Shown here piece after piece: positions 8,555 through 16,864 of a stretch of DNA of 64,000 nt. The position numbers and the translations under genes are program-made. Position 1 is the stretch's first letter. Every line of letters begins with the position of its first letter. The stretch lies in contig NZ_VUNR01000009.1 of the NCBI RefSeq assembly GCF_009695585.1, forward strand, positions 30,933 through 94,932. The letters are read 5' to 3'. Source of the DNA: Anaerovibrio slackiae (GTDB lineage Bacteria > Bacillota > Negativicutes > Selenomonadales > Selenomonadaceae). The notes under the pieces were generated by a model that was not told the origin of the DNA, made no database searches, and saw nothing but the letters and a program-made list of their open reading frames with translations.

Positions 8555-9724
8555 ATGTTACCTGTAGAAGTGAAGAAGGATATTTACTGGGTTGGTTCTA
8601 TGGATTACTCCATGCGCAGCTTCCATGGCTACAGCACGGAGAGAGGTTCTACATATAATGCTTATCTCATCATGGATGAGAAGATTACATTGATTGATAC
8701 GGTGAAGGCTCCTTTCTGCCTGGAGATGCTGGGGCGCATCCGCAATATTGTGGACCCGGCCAAGATTGATTATATCGTGTCCAACCATGTGGAGCCGGAC
8801 CATTCCGGCGGTATTCCTTTTATGTCCCAGCAGTGCCCTAATGCCAGGATTGTCACCAGCGACCCGAATGGGCTCAAGGGGCTGACCGGCCGCTATGGGG
8901 AGAAGGATTATGTGACTGTGAAGGCGGGGGATACCCTGTCCATCGGCAAGCGCACCCTGGCCTTTGTGACTACCCCTATGCTGCACTGGCCTGACAGCAT
9001 GGTGACCTACTGCCCGGAGGAGGAGATTCTGTTCTCCAATGACGGCTTTGGCCAGCATCTGGCAACTACTGAGCGTTTTGCTGACGAGGTGGACCTTACC
9101 GAGGTTATGCATCAGGCAAAGAAATACTACGCAAATATCCTGATGCCGTATGGCATGCAGGCCCAGAAGGCAGTGGAGGCTCTGGCAGGGCTGAAAATCA
9201 GCATGATTCTCACCGGCCATGGCGTGTCCTGGCGCACCAATATTGCGGATATTGTGCAGGCTTATCAGGACTGGAGCAGCTTCAAGAAGTCTGATAAGGC
9301 TGTAGTGGTATTTGATACCATGTGGCATACTACCGAGATTATGGCCAAGAATGTGGCAGATGCTTTCTACCATATTGGCGTGAAGCCGGTGCTGTTTGAT
9401 TTGCGCACCGACCATATCTCCGATGTGATGACGGAGCTTCTGGATGCCAAGTACATTGCTGTGGGCTCTCCAACCCTCAACAATAACATGATGCCTAGCG
9501 TAGCCGGTTTCCTGTGCTACATGAAGGGGCTGGCACCGAAGGGCTTGAAGGGCTTTGCCTTTGGCTCCTATGGCTGGGGCGGCCAGAGCATCGGCCAGGT
9601 GGAGGAAGGACTGAAGGAGTGCAAGGTGGAAATCTGCCTGCCAATGCAGAAGATTATGAACACCCCGAATCCAAAGGTGCTGAAGGAGCTGCAGAATGCC
9701 GTTATGGGCTTGAAGGAAGCATAA
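8555..9724 (+). CDS. fprA: Flavodiiron protein (FprA family)
   Basis: A 389-residue A-type flavoprotein that reduces O2 to water and/or NO to N2O in the cytoplasm of anaerobes. The N-terminal metallo-beta-lactamase-like domain carries diiron ligands H78, E80, D82 and H83 (HVEPDH), H144 (MLHWPDS), D163 (FSNDGFG) and H222 (TGHGVSW). The C-terminal flavodoxin-like domain begins near 250 (VVVFDTMWHTTEIMA, the FMN phosphate loop) and ends with GSYGWGG. There is no fused rubredoxin. ATG 8555 has a weak AAAGGTGG site upstream. The frame after the TAA at 9722 stays open with coding-like content (see findings). Confidence 0.93.
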   Translation: MLPVEVKKDIYWVGSMDYSMRSFHGYSTERGSTYNAYLIMDEKITLIDTVKAPFCLEMLGRIRNIVDPAKIDYIVSNHVEPDHSGGIPFMSQQCPNARIVTSDPNGLKGLTGRYGEKDYVTVKAGDTLSIGKRTLAFVTTPMLHWPDSMVTYCPEEEILFSNDGFGQHLATTERFADEVDLTEVMHQAKKYYANILMPYGMQAQKAVEALAGLKISMILTGHGVSWRTNIADIVQAYQDWSSFKKSDKAVVVFDTMWHTTEIMAKNVADAFYHIGVKPVLFDLRTDHISDVMTELLDAKYIAVGSPTLNNNMMPSVAGFLCYMKGLAPKGLKGFAFGSYGWGGQSIGQVEEGLKECKVEICLPMQKIMNTPNPKVLKELQNAVMGLKEA

Positions 9725-9800
9725 TTCATCAGTCCGTCGATTGGTGCAGGTGAGCGTGAGCTGGCTGATGGCTTGCAGAAGCTGAGAGATTTTTCTAAAA

Positions 9801-9842
9801 AAAGAGGAGCAGTACCGCGGGGTATTGCTCCTTTGTTTTTGT
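9801..9842 (+). terminator. Intrinsic terminator after fprA
   Basis: Stem AGGAGCAGTACC / GGTATTGCTCCT (one mismatch) with a CGC loop, then TTTGTTTTTG. The A-run on the left lets it also act for the minus strand. Confidence 0.75.
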
Positions 9843-9916
9843 GTGGCATTTATGTTTTTGTGTTGTTTTTGTGCGGCGGTTATATTTTGTGCTGCTCTTA
9901 TGCAGCATTTGTGTTT

Positions 9917-10714
9917 TTAAGTTGTTTTATGAGTTTTTTTGCCCTGCTGCTTTTCCCTGTAGGCACAGTAGATGAAGGCTGCCAGTGCCAGGGCAAAGGC
10001 GATGACGCTGGTCATCTGGGCGGATTTGAAGATGCCCAGCACCAGCTCCGTGTAGTCCCCCCGCAGGTACTCAAGGCAGAAACGAGCGGCAGAGTAGAGC
10101 ATGACATAGAGGGCAAAGGCCTGTCCTTTGGCGTGGGGAAAGGCGCGGTACAGGAGCAGGAGGCCGAAGATGAGAAAATCCAGCTGGCCTTCCCAGATTT
10201 CGGCAGGCCACAGGGGCTGTGCTCCGTAGGTGTGGTAGGCAAGGGTGGTCTGGGGATAGAGGATGCCGAAGCTTCCGCCGGTAGGTGCCCCAAAGGCATC
10301 GCCGTTCAGCAGGTTGGCGCAGCGTCCCAGCCCCTGGCCGAAGATGATGGCAGGGGCGCAGATATCCATCATAGCCAGGATATCGATTTTGTGCTGGCGG
10401 CAGTACAGGATGCCGGTGATGACACCCAGGATAACGCCTCCCTGGATTGCCATGCCCCCCTGCCACACGTTGAGGATTTCCGTCAGGTGGTGCTGGTAAT
10501 AATCCCAGTCAAAGAAGAACACGTCCCAGAGCCGTGCCCCCAAAAGGCCGCTCAGGCCGCAGTAGATGCCGATATCTGCCACATGCTCATGGTAGCGTCC
10601 GTCCTGCCTGGCCAGAAAATACGCCACGCCGGTGGCGATGATGATGCTGATGCTCAGCACCAGCCCGTAGGCCCGGATGGGGAAATCTCCTATATAAAAT
10701 AGATATTGATGCAT
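9917..10714 (-). CDS. lgt: Prolipoprotein diacylglyceryl transferase
   Basis: Inner-membrane enzyme that moves diacylglycerol from phosphatidylglycerol to the lipobox cysteine of prolipoproteins, the first step of lipoprotein maturation. About 265 residues with seven membrane segments. Family motifs are IRAYGLVLSISI, GARLWDVFF, VWQGGMAIQGG, the signature GQGLGRCANLLNGDAFG and ARFCLEYLRGDY. Two ATGs lie close together. The second, at 10714 (MHQYLFYIG), is preferred because AGGAGG sits 8 bases before it, whereas it almost touches the first at 10720. The gene stands alone on the minus strand, with imperfect repeats in its leader. Confidence 0.92.
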   Translation of the reverse strand: MHQYLFYIGDFPIRAYGLVLSISIIIATGVAYFLARQDGRYHEHVADIGIYCGLSGLLGARLWDVFFFDWDYYQHHLTEILNVWQGGMAIQGGVILGVITGILYCRQHKIDILAMMDICAPAIIFGQGLGRCANLLNGDAFGAPTGGSFGILYPQTTLAYHTYGAQPLWPAEIWEGQLDFLIFGLLLLYRAFPHAKGQAFALYVMLYSAARFCLEYLRGDYTELVLGIFKSAQMTSVIAFALALAAFIYCAYREKQQGKKTHKTT

Positions 10715-10731
10715 GTTCATGACCTCCTGAT

Positions 10732-10811
10732 GCCTTATAAGACATGTCGCGTAAGGGCTGCCCTATAAAGCTTGTCACATAAGATTTGCCATATAAGGCT
10801 TGCCATAAGGG
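10732..10811. repeat. Three imperfect 23-25-base direct repeats
   Basis: Three units of the form (G)CC(T/A)TATAAG-(N)-TTGTC-(N)-CATAAGG follow one another in the lgt leader (about 10732-10756, 10757-10783 and 10784-10811). They hold no reading frame. They could be operator-like sites or a replication-slippage product. Confidence 0.45.
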
Positions 10812-10960
10812 TATAATTCCTGTACAATGTATCGAGATAGGTGTACCAGCACGGTAGGCGGCTAATCCTGCTCCCGTAAGGGGGTGGTGCCTATAACATT
10901 GTACGATTTTTTGACACTAGTATTCCTGGTGACGATTTGTATAGTGGCTATCAAGGCATA

Positions 10961-11048
10961 AGAAAAACCGCCTGCAGCTTCCAAACTTAGGCGGTTCTTC
11001 CTGAACTGTTCAATGGGAGCAGCCGTTTTACCGGTATGCCTCTTCCTT
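10961..11048 (-). ncRNA. Putative small RNA (type I toxin-antitoxin-like remnant)
   Basis: A complete small transcription unit with no good reading frame. A strong promoter at 11083-11055 is followed by about 85 bases ending in an intrinsic terminator, stem AACCGCCT (10996-10989) / AGGCGGTT (10973-10966) and then TTTTTCTT. The terminator loop and flanks (AAGTTTGGAAGCTGCAG) resemble, from memory, the terminator region shared by toxin and antitoxin RNAs of Firmicute holin-like type I loci. The hydrophobic toxin frame expected just upstream of the stem is absent, so this may be a decayed locus or an orphan antitoxin/sRNA. The identity is inference; the promoter-terminator pair is visible. Confidence 0.45.
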
Positions 11049-11054
11049 ATAATC

Positions 11055-11083
11055 ATTATACGTCATGGATAAGGAAAATGCAA
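11055..11083 (-). promoter_or_regulatory. Strong promoter of the small RNA
   Basis: On the minus strand, TTGCAT (11083-11078), a 17-base spacer and a perfect TATAAT (11060-11055). It points away from pth towards the terminator at 10966-10996. Confidence 0.7.
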
Positions 11084-11152
11084 GTTAATTAGCATCAGGC
11101 GGGAAAATAAGCCCTGCGCATGATGTTTATTTTTTTAGAGGGAGCAGAAGAT

Positions 11153-11827
11153 ATGAAGATAATTGCAGGCCTGGGCAATCCCGGCAGCGAATACGCCAGG
11201 ACGAAGCATAATGTAGGCTGGATGCTGGTGGATGCCCTGGCGGAAAGGCTGGGGGCCGGTGACTGGCGGCAGCATGAAAAGGGACTGGTGGCAGAGGCGC
11301 GGATTGGCGCGGAAAAGGTGCTTTTGGTGAAGCCTCAGACCTATATGAATAACAGCGGCGAGTGCATAGGGCCGCTGATGCGCTGGTACAAGCTGGAGCC
11401 GGAGGATGTGATTGCTGTCCATGACGATATGGATATTCCGGCAGGCATGGTGCGCATCAGGAAAAAGGGCAGTGCCGGGGGGCATAACGGCATCAAGTCA
11501 TTGATTGCCCATATTGGCTCGGAGAAGTTCGGCAGGGTGCGGATTGGCGTGGGACGTCCGCTGCCGGGCTGGAGCGTTATCAATCATGTGCTGGCTCCTT
11601 TCAGCGATGAGGATGTGCTGAAAATCCGGGAAGCCATAGAGTATCTTTTGCCGGCGGTGGAGTGCATTGTCAGCGAGGGCTATGATATGGCCATGAACAA
11701 ATATAACCCGAAGAAGGAAAAGAAGGCAAAGAAGGAAAAGAAGGCAAAGAAGGAAAAGCAAGCAGCCTGTGATGGAAATGGACAGGCAGGTACAGGAAGC
11801 GAAGGAGGCGAAGGGGAAAATGGCTAA
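11153..11827 (+). CDS. pth: Peptidyl-tRNA hydrolase
   Basis: Cleaves peptidyl-tRNA released from stalled ribosomes. The Pth core occupies residues 1 to about 185 with all catalytic-site residues: N9 (GLGNPG), H19 (TKHNVGW), N66 (YMNNSG) and D91 (HDDMDIP). GSAGGHNGIKS and RVRIGVGRP are also typical. ATG 11153 is chosen over 11120 because GGGAG lies 10 bases upstream and the family starts at MKIIAGLGN. The C-terminus carries an extra basic tail of about 38 residues from tandem KKEKKA repeats followed by a Gly-rich end. The last 8 bases overlap the next gene. Confidence 0.93.
   Translation: MKIIAGLGNPGSEYARTKHNVGWMLVDALAERLGAGDWRQHEKGLVAEARIGAEKVLLVKPQTYMNNSGECIGPLMRWYKLEPEDVIAVHDDMDIPAGMVRIRKKGSAGGHNGIKSLIAHIGSEKFGRVRIGVGRPLPGWSVINHVLAPFSDEDVLKIREAIEYLLPAVECIVSEGYDMAMNKYNPKKEKKAKKEKKAKKEKQAACDGNGQAGTGSEGGEGENG
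11711..11758 (+). repeat. 18-base tandem repeat inside pth
   Basis: Two perfect 18-base units plus a 12-base partial unit encode the KKEKKA repeats of the Pth tail. Units of 18 keep the reading frame, so copy number can vary without breaking pth. Confidence 0.85.
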
Positions 11828-13115
11828 GAAAGGCAAAAAGCAGGGGGGCAGAAATCTGCCGCCAGCCAATGGGGCAGGCTGTGAGATAACGGCTCTTTAC
11901 GCAGATGAGAACGGCGAGATTTTTGATGCGCCGGGCATGGGAGCTGTGGGCAGGAGCGGCAGCCAGCTGCGGCCTCTTACCCCGGAAGACCTTATTCCCC
12001 TGCCGGAAAGTGCTGACCTGATGTTCCTGCCGGACAGGCAGGCCATGGGAGTTGCCGGGGACGGGGAGATGATGCCCCTTACCGGCAATGCGGTGGCTGC
12101 CATCCTGCCGGCAGGCTATACCCGTACCCTGCTGCCGGGCTTTCAGCGGCTGGAGGATGCCGGGCAGCTGCCACTCTACGGCTATACGGCAGTGGCTGTG
12201 TACAAAGACGAGCTGTATGCCGCTGCCATCTACACGGATGAAAACCACAAGTGGGACCCGGCAAACTACAACACCCATGACCTGAAAAAGCTGGTCAGGA
12301 AGGTAAAGAAGGATTTGCCGGATAATCCCCTGGTGGAGCACCTGGCCAACTGCTCCCTGGAATGGCACTGCTGCACGGCGGAGAATCTCTTTTACCGCCG
12401 CTGGGAGTGCGGTATACCTACCTCCCCTGTGTGCAACGCCAACTGCTTCGGCTGCATTTCCCTGCAGCCTGCGGAGTGCTGCCCCTCCCCTCAGAGCCGC
12501 ATCAAATTCCGTCCCACCCCGGAGGAAATCGCGGCCATCGGCATCTATCATCTGGAATCCGCCCCGGAGGGAATCATCAGCTTCGGCCAGGGCTGCGAAG
12601 GTGAGCCCTCCCTGGCGGCAGACAACATCAGTGCAGGCATCAGGCTCATCCGTGCCAGGACCGGCAGGGGGCAGATAAATATCAACACCAACGCAGGCTA
12701 TACGGAGGGCATCAGGAAGATTGTGGATGCGGGCCTTGATACCATGCGCGTCAGCATCATCAGCGCCATTCCTGAGAGCTATGCTGCCTATTACAGGAGC
12801 AGCTACCGGCTGGCGGATGTGAAGGCGTCCATCAGCTATGCCCTGGACAAGGGGATTTATGTGTCACTGAATATGCTGTATTTCCCTGGGTTCAATGACC
12901 GGGCAGAGGAACTGGCTGCCTGGAAGGAGTTTTTCCGGGAGCTGCCGGTGCAGATGATTCAGGTGCGGAACCTGAATATTGACCCGGATGCCTTTTTGGC
13001 GATTATGCCGGAGCAGCAGTCGGAGTGCGTGGGCACAAGGGCGTTTTTGCAGGAGCTTCACCAGGCTTATCCTCAGCTGGTGATTGGCAGCTTCAGCCAT
13101 TATGTGGAGAAATAA
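11820..13115 (+). CDS. Radical SAM protein of unknown function
   Basis: A 431-residue protein. The radical SAM cluster motif C205-x3-C209-x2-C212 (CNANCFGC) lies unusually far from the N-terminus, after a 200-residue N-terminal domain (FDAPGMGAVGRSG, TLLPGFQRL). A SAM-binding-like segment (GCEGEPSLAADN) and a barrel strand (INTNAGYTEGIRKI) follow. ATG 11820 is chosen because AAGGAGG lies upstream and it overlaps pth by 8 bases; an earlier GTG (11769) would lie inside the pth repeat tail. The substrate is unknown. Coupling to pth hints at a translation or RNA link, but that is inference. Confidence 0.8.
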   Translation: MAKKGKKQGGRNLPPANGAGCEITALYADENGEIFDAPGMGAVGRSGSQLRPLTPEDLIPLPESADLMFLPDRQAMGVAGDGEMMPLTGNAVAAILPAGYTRTLLPGFQRLEDAGQLPLYGYTAVAVYKDELYAAAIYTDENHKWDPANYNTHDLKKLVRKVKKDLPDNPLVEHLANCSLEWHCCTAENLFYRRWECGIPTSPVCNANCFGCISLQPAECCPSPQSRIKFRPTPEEIAAIGIYHLESAPEGIISFGQGCEGEPSLAADNISAGIRLIRARTGRGQININTNAGYTEGIRKIVDAGLDTMRVSIISAIPESYAAYYRSSYRLADVKASISYALDKGIYVSLNMLYFPGFNDRAEELAAWKEFFRELPVQMIQVRNLNIDPDAFLAIMPEQQSECVGTRAFLQELHQAYPQLVIGSFSHYVEK

Positions 13116-13243
13116 AATCAACAAGGTATAAAAAATAGGAAAAAGGTTACAGATTAAAAATTTTTTTCGTAAAAAAAGGATTTTTAGCACCTTGTGTTGA
13201 ATATAGTAAGTACATATGCAGAATGAAATCGGAGGGGTATGAA

Positions 13244-14023
13244 ATGGACGAGAGAGACTGGGAAGATTTTAAGGCGAAGCTGAAGCGAAAGACGGAGATA
13301 GACCTTGATTTATACAAGGCACCGCAGATGCAGCGGCGCATCATGAATCTGGCACGCCGCAACGGCTACGATAAATACAGTGCTTATTTTGACAAGGTGG
13401 TGCAGGACAAGGACGATTTTGCGGCTTTTATTGAGTACCTGACCATCAACGTGTCGGAGTTTTTCCGTACGCCAGACAAGTTTGCCAAGCTGGAGACGGA
13501 TGTTATTCCTGACCTTTTAAAGCGTTCCTCCAAGCTGAATATCTGGAGCGCAGGCTGCTCCATCGGGGCGGAGCCTTATTCCCTGGCCATGATTATGAAG
13601 GATTTGACGCCGAACCAGCGCCATCGCATCCTTGCCTCTGACCTGGATATTGAAATCCTCGCCAAGGCAAAGGCCGGGGTGTATTCGGAGAACGAGATAA
13701 AGGCCATGAGCGAGGCCCGCAAGCAAAAGTATTTTACCAAGCAGGGGGATAAGTATGCCGTCAGCTCCGAAATCAAGAGCTGCATTGAGTTCAAGCGCCA
13801 CAACCTGCTGAAGGACAATTTTGAGAGCGGCTTTGATCTGATTTTGTGCCGCAACGTGGTTATCTATTTTACGGAGGAAGCCAAGGATCAGCTGTATGCC
13901 AATTTCTTCAAGGCATTGAAGCCGGGGGGGATTCTCTTTGTAGGTGCTACGGAGGCGATTTTGAATTTCCGCAAGCTGGGCTACACCAGTTACCAGCCAT
14001 TCTTCTATCAGAAGCCGTTATGA
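13244..14023 (+). CDS. cheR: CheR-type protein-glutamate methyltransferase
   Basis: A 259-residue cytoplasmic enzyme that uses SAM to methylate glutamates of chemoreceptors. The N-terminal helical CheR domain (RRIMNLARRNGY, then INVSEFFRTPDKF) is followed by the SAM-binding domain with IWSAGCSIGAEPYSLAM near residue 100, ASDLDIEIL and DLILCRNVVIYF. Length and motifs are those of a complete CheR. ATG 13244 follows GGAGGGG by 8 bases. No other chemotaxis gene is in the window, so it is an orphan copy here. Confidence 0.92.
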   Translation: MDERDWEDFKAKLKRKTEIDLDLYKAPQMQRRIMNLARRNGYDKYSAYFDKVVQDKDDFAAFIEYLTINVSEFFRTPDKFAKLETDVIPDLLKRSSKLNIWSAGCSIGAEPYSLAMIMKDLTPNQRHRILASDLDIEILAKAKAGVYSENEIKAMSEARKQKYFTKQGDKYAVSSEIKSCIEFKRHNLLKDNFESGFDLILCRNVVIYFTEEAKDQLYANFFKALKPGGILFVGATEAILNFRKLGYTSYQPFFYQKPL

Positions 14024-14043
14024 CGTTATAAGGAGAAAGTATA

Positions 14044-15054
14044 ATGATAGCTAATCCCACCATTGAGCAGATGAGCAGGGAGGACATGTCTGCTCTGCAA
14101 TTGAAAAAACTGAAAAAGCAAATGCATTGGGCTATGGAGAAAAGTGCTTTCTACTACAAGAAGTTTACCGGCCAGGGGCTGAATGGCCAGTCAATCCAGT
14201 CCCTGGAGGATTTGCAGAAGCTGCCCCTGACTACCAGTGAGGAGATAGACGGTACTACCGTGTACAACCTGCTGACTCTGCCCCTGAGTGCCGTGCTGCG
14301 GATTTCCCGCATCGGCTTCAGCAAGCCTGTTATCAAGATGTATACCAACGGCGACCTGGCTTATCAGATTGAGATGATGACCAGGGTGATGGTGGCTCAG
14401 GGAGTGCATGGTGCTACTGTGGTAGGGCTCTTGGGGGAGGCCTCTGACAGCCGTCTGATGGATGTGCAGTATGCCCTGGAAAACATGGGCGTGACGGTTA
14501 TTTTGCTGGGCAATAATCAGGAGAGCATCAAGGATTTGATTACTACCTGCCATATTGATGTGCTGGTCAGCGACTTCAAGCAGGTGACACAGCTGGTGGT
14601 GATGCTGCAGGCCAGCGGCATTTCAGCAGATGATTTGTTTCTGCCGAAGATTATCTGCATGGAGGAAGGGCTGCAGAACCCGAACCATTATTATATCCAG
14701 CAGCGGCTGAAGGCGAAGACTACTACCCTGTACAATTCCCCGGTAATGGGCTGCGGCGGTATTATCTTTCCGTGCAGCGAGGGCAGCGGCTATCATGTGC
14801 AGGAGGATTATTTTTATCCTGAGATTCTGGAGTATGGTACTGACAAGCTGATTACGGAGCCTCACAAGGTGGGAGAGCTGGTGCTGACCGCCCTGGCTGC
14901 CGAGGCGATGCCGATTTTCCGCTATCGCACGGGGCAGGCGGTGATGCGCCTGGATGATGAGTGCCCTTGCGGCAGGACGCTGATGCGGCTGGCATCCCCT
15001 ACGGAGTATGCCGGTGTGGTATGGCAGGCAGTGCAGGATAAATCAGGAGTGTGA
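14044..15054 (+). CDS. PaaK-like adenylate-forming protein, degenerate
   Basis: A 336-residue protein with the phenylacetate-CoA ligase N-terminal architecture (LKKQMHWAMEKSAFYYKKF, then LQKLPLTTSEEI). Later parts also fit: ATVVGLLGEA, the adenine region YNSPVMGCGG, and the hinge FRYRTGQAVMRLDDECPCGR. The ATP-phosphate loop, normally SSGTTGxP, reads RIGFSKPVIKMYTNGDL and lacks the Ser/Thr/Gly core. The last ~90 residues of the C-terminal lid are missing compared with ~430 residues for PaaK. It is probably not a normal CoA ligase and may have a binding or regulatory role. RBS AAGGAG before ATG 14044. Confidence 0.7.
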   Translation: MIANPTIEQMSREDMSALQLKKLKKQMHWAMEKSAFYYKKFTGQGLNGQSIQSLEDLQKLPLTTSEEIDGTTVYNLLTLPLSAVLRISRIGFSKPVIKMYTNGDLAYQIEMMTRVMVAQGVHGATVVGLLGEASDSRLMDVQYALENMGVTVILLGNNQESIKDLITTCHIDVLVSDFKQVTQLVVMLQASGISADDLFLPKIICMEEGLQNPNHYYIQQRLKAKTTTLYNSPVMGCGGIIFPCSEGSGYHVQEDYFYPEILEYGTDKLITEPHKVGELVLTALAAEAMPIFRYRTGQAVMRLDDECPCGRTLMRLASPTEYAGVVWQAVQDKSGV

Positions 15055-15058
15055 TGTA

Positions 15059-16615
15059 TTGAGTATTTTAAATGTAGAGCATGTATCCCATGGCTTTGGG
15101 GGGAGGACGATTTTTGAGGATGCCTCCTTCCGGCTGCTGAAGGGGGAGCATATTGCCCTGATTGGCGCCAATGGCGAGGGCAAGTCAACCTTCCTTTCTA
15201 TCATTACGGGGCAGATGACTCCCGATGAGGGCAAGGTGGAATGGGCGAAGCGGGTAACTACCGGCTATCTGGATCAGCATGCGGTGCTGAAGCCGGGCAT
15301 GACCATCCGGGATGTGCTGAAAACGGCCTTTGACGAGATGTACAAGCTGGAAAAGGAAATGCTGGACTGCTATGACAGGATGGGGGAGGCATCACCGGAG
15401 GAAATCGACAGGATGATGGCTGATGTGGGGGATATTCAGGACATTCTGGAGGCTCACAGCTTCTACACCCTGGACAGCAAGATTGAGGAAGTTGCCAGCG
15501 GCCTGGGGCTCCGGGATATCGGCCTGGACAAGCCGGTGGATGCTCTCTCAGGCGGCCAGCGCACCAAGGTGCTGCTGACGAAGCTGTTGCTGCAGAGCCC
15601 GGATATCCTCATCCTGGACGAGCCTACTAACTTTTTGGATGTGGAGCATATCGAATGGCTGAAGAATTATCTGCAGAACTACGAGAATGCCTTTATCCTG
15701 GTATCTCATGATGTGCCTTTCCTCAATGCCGTTACCAACGTGATTTATCATGTGGAAAATGCCACCTTGACACGCTATACCGGCAGCTATGAGAAGTTTC
15801 AGGAGATGTATGCCATCAAGCGGCGGCAGGAGGATGCCGCCTATGAGCGGCAGCAGGCGGAGATTGCCAAGGAAAAGGATTTTATCCAGCGGAACAAGGC
15901 CAGGGTGGCTACCCGTGGCATGGCAAATTCCCGTCAGAAGCGGCTGGACAAGATGGAGCTTTTGGAAAAGCGCACGGAAAAGCCGAAGCCTCACTTCCAT
16001 TTTCAGATGGACCGCACGCCAAGCCGCTTCGTGATTGAGGCCAAGCGGCTTGTTCTCGGCTATGACACACCGTTGACCAATCCTGTGGACTTGCAGCTGG
16101 AGCGGGGCAGGAAGGTGGCCATCCGGGGCGTCAACGGCCTGGGCAAGACCACCCTGCTGAAAACCCTGCTGGGGCAGATCAAGCCTATTGCCGGAAAAAT
16201 CGAGCTGGGTGAGTTTGTAAGTCCCGGCTATTTTGAGCAGGAGTCCAACCGGGGCAACGACAACACCGCCATCGAGGAAATCTGGCAGGAATATCCCGGC
16301 ATGACGGAGTTCGAGGTCAGGGCGGCACTGGCGGCCTGCGGCCTTACCAATGAGCACATCACCAGCAAGATGATGGTGCTCTCCGGCGGTGAGGCGGCCA
16401 AGGTGCGCCTGTGCAGGATCATGCAGAAGCCGGTAAACCTTCTGGTGCTGGACGAGCCTACCAACCATCTTGATGTGGATGCCAAGGCGGAGCTGAAGCG
16501 CGCCCTGAAGGAATACAAGGGTGCCATCCTGCTGGTGTCCCATGAGCCGGATTTTTATGAAGACTGGGTGGACAGCGTGTGGAATATTGAGGGCTGGACC
16601 ACCAAGATTATCTGA
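15059..16615 (+). CDS. ABC-F family ATPase
   Basis: A 518-residue soluble protein with two ABC ATPase domains and no membrane segments, the layout of ribosome-binding ABC-F translation factors. Domain 1: Walker A GANGEGKST, signature ALSGGQRTK, Walker B ILILDEPTNF. Then the charged linker (interdomain P-site tRNA motif region, about 245-320). Domain 2: Walker A GVNGLGKTT, signature VLSGGEAAK, Walker B LLVLDEPTNH. A TTG start at 15059 is used because AGGAG at 15044-15048 is placed correctly and the product then begins at the first ABC strand (LSILNVEHVS). Resistance or housekeeping subtype cannot be decided. Confidence 0.9.
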   Translation: MSILNVEHVSHGFGGRTIFEDASFRLLKGEHIALIGANGEGKSTFLSIITGQMTPDEGKVEWAKRVTTGYLDQHAVLKPGMTIRDVLKTAFDEMYKLEKEMLDCYDRMGEASPEEIDRMMADVGDIQDILEAHSFYTLDSKIEEVASGLGLRDIGLDKPVDALSGGQRTKVLLTKLLLQSPDILILDEPTNFLDVEHIEWLKNYLQNYENAFILVSHDVPFLNAVTNVIYHVENATLTRYTGSYEKFQEMYAIKRRQEDAAYERQQAEIAKEKDFIQRNKARVATRGMANSRQKRLDKMELLEKRTEKPKPHFHFQMDRTPSRFVIEAKRLVLGYDTPLTNPVDLQLERGRKVAIRGVNGLGKTTLLKTLLGQIKPIAGKIELGEFVSPGYFEQESNRGNDNTAIEEIWQEYPGMTEFEVRAALAACGLTNEHITSKMMVLSGGEAAKVRLCRIMQKPVNLLVLDEPTNHLDVDAKAELKRALKEYKGAILLVSHEPDFYEDWVDSVWNIEGWTTKII

Positions 16616-16765
16616 GGACAGGCTTATGCCTGCTGGCAGTATTTTGCTATTATGTTGCAGCAGTATTTTGTCATTACCGAATGTGCCGTAAAGCCCCTGC
16701 CTTTAACCATGGGAAGTATGTCAAGTTGCCGGCAGAGGCCGTATATCATTTGAGTTATGGTGAGT

Positions 16766-16803
16766 AACCGCATCACAGCTGTTAGCCTGTGGTGCGGTTT
16801 TTT
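16766..16803 (+). terminator. Intrinsic terminator after the ABC-F gene
   Basis: Stem AACCGCA / TGCGGTT with an inner CAG/CTG pair, followed by TTTTTT. It separates the ABC-F transcript from the P-type ATPase fragment. Confidence 0.8.
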
Positions 16804-16827
16804 GCTGCAAAAAAATAATTTTGCAGA

Positions 16828-16842
16828 TAAAAATCATTTTCA
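16828..16842 (+). promoter_or_regulatory. Fur-like 7-1-7 palindrome
   Basis: TAAAAAT-C-ATTTTCA is a 7-1-7 inverted repeat with one mismatch, similar to Fur sites. It lies 23 bases before the truncated P-type ATPase gene. Confidence 0.35.
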
Positions 16843-16864
16843 TTAGCAATAATCGGAGAAGGAA

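Noticed and set aside
10911..10945. Plus-strand promoter TTGACA ... TATAGT facing the sRNA terminator
   Set aside because: The spacer is 23 bases, too long for a normal sigma-70 promoter; kept only as context for the sRNA locus.
14044..15054. Normal phenylacetate-CoA ligase
   Set aside because: Phosphate loop and C-terminal lid are missing, so the enzymatic name is not supported.
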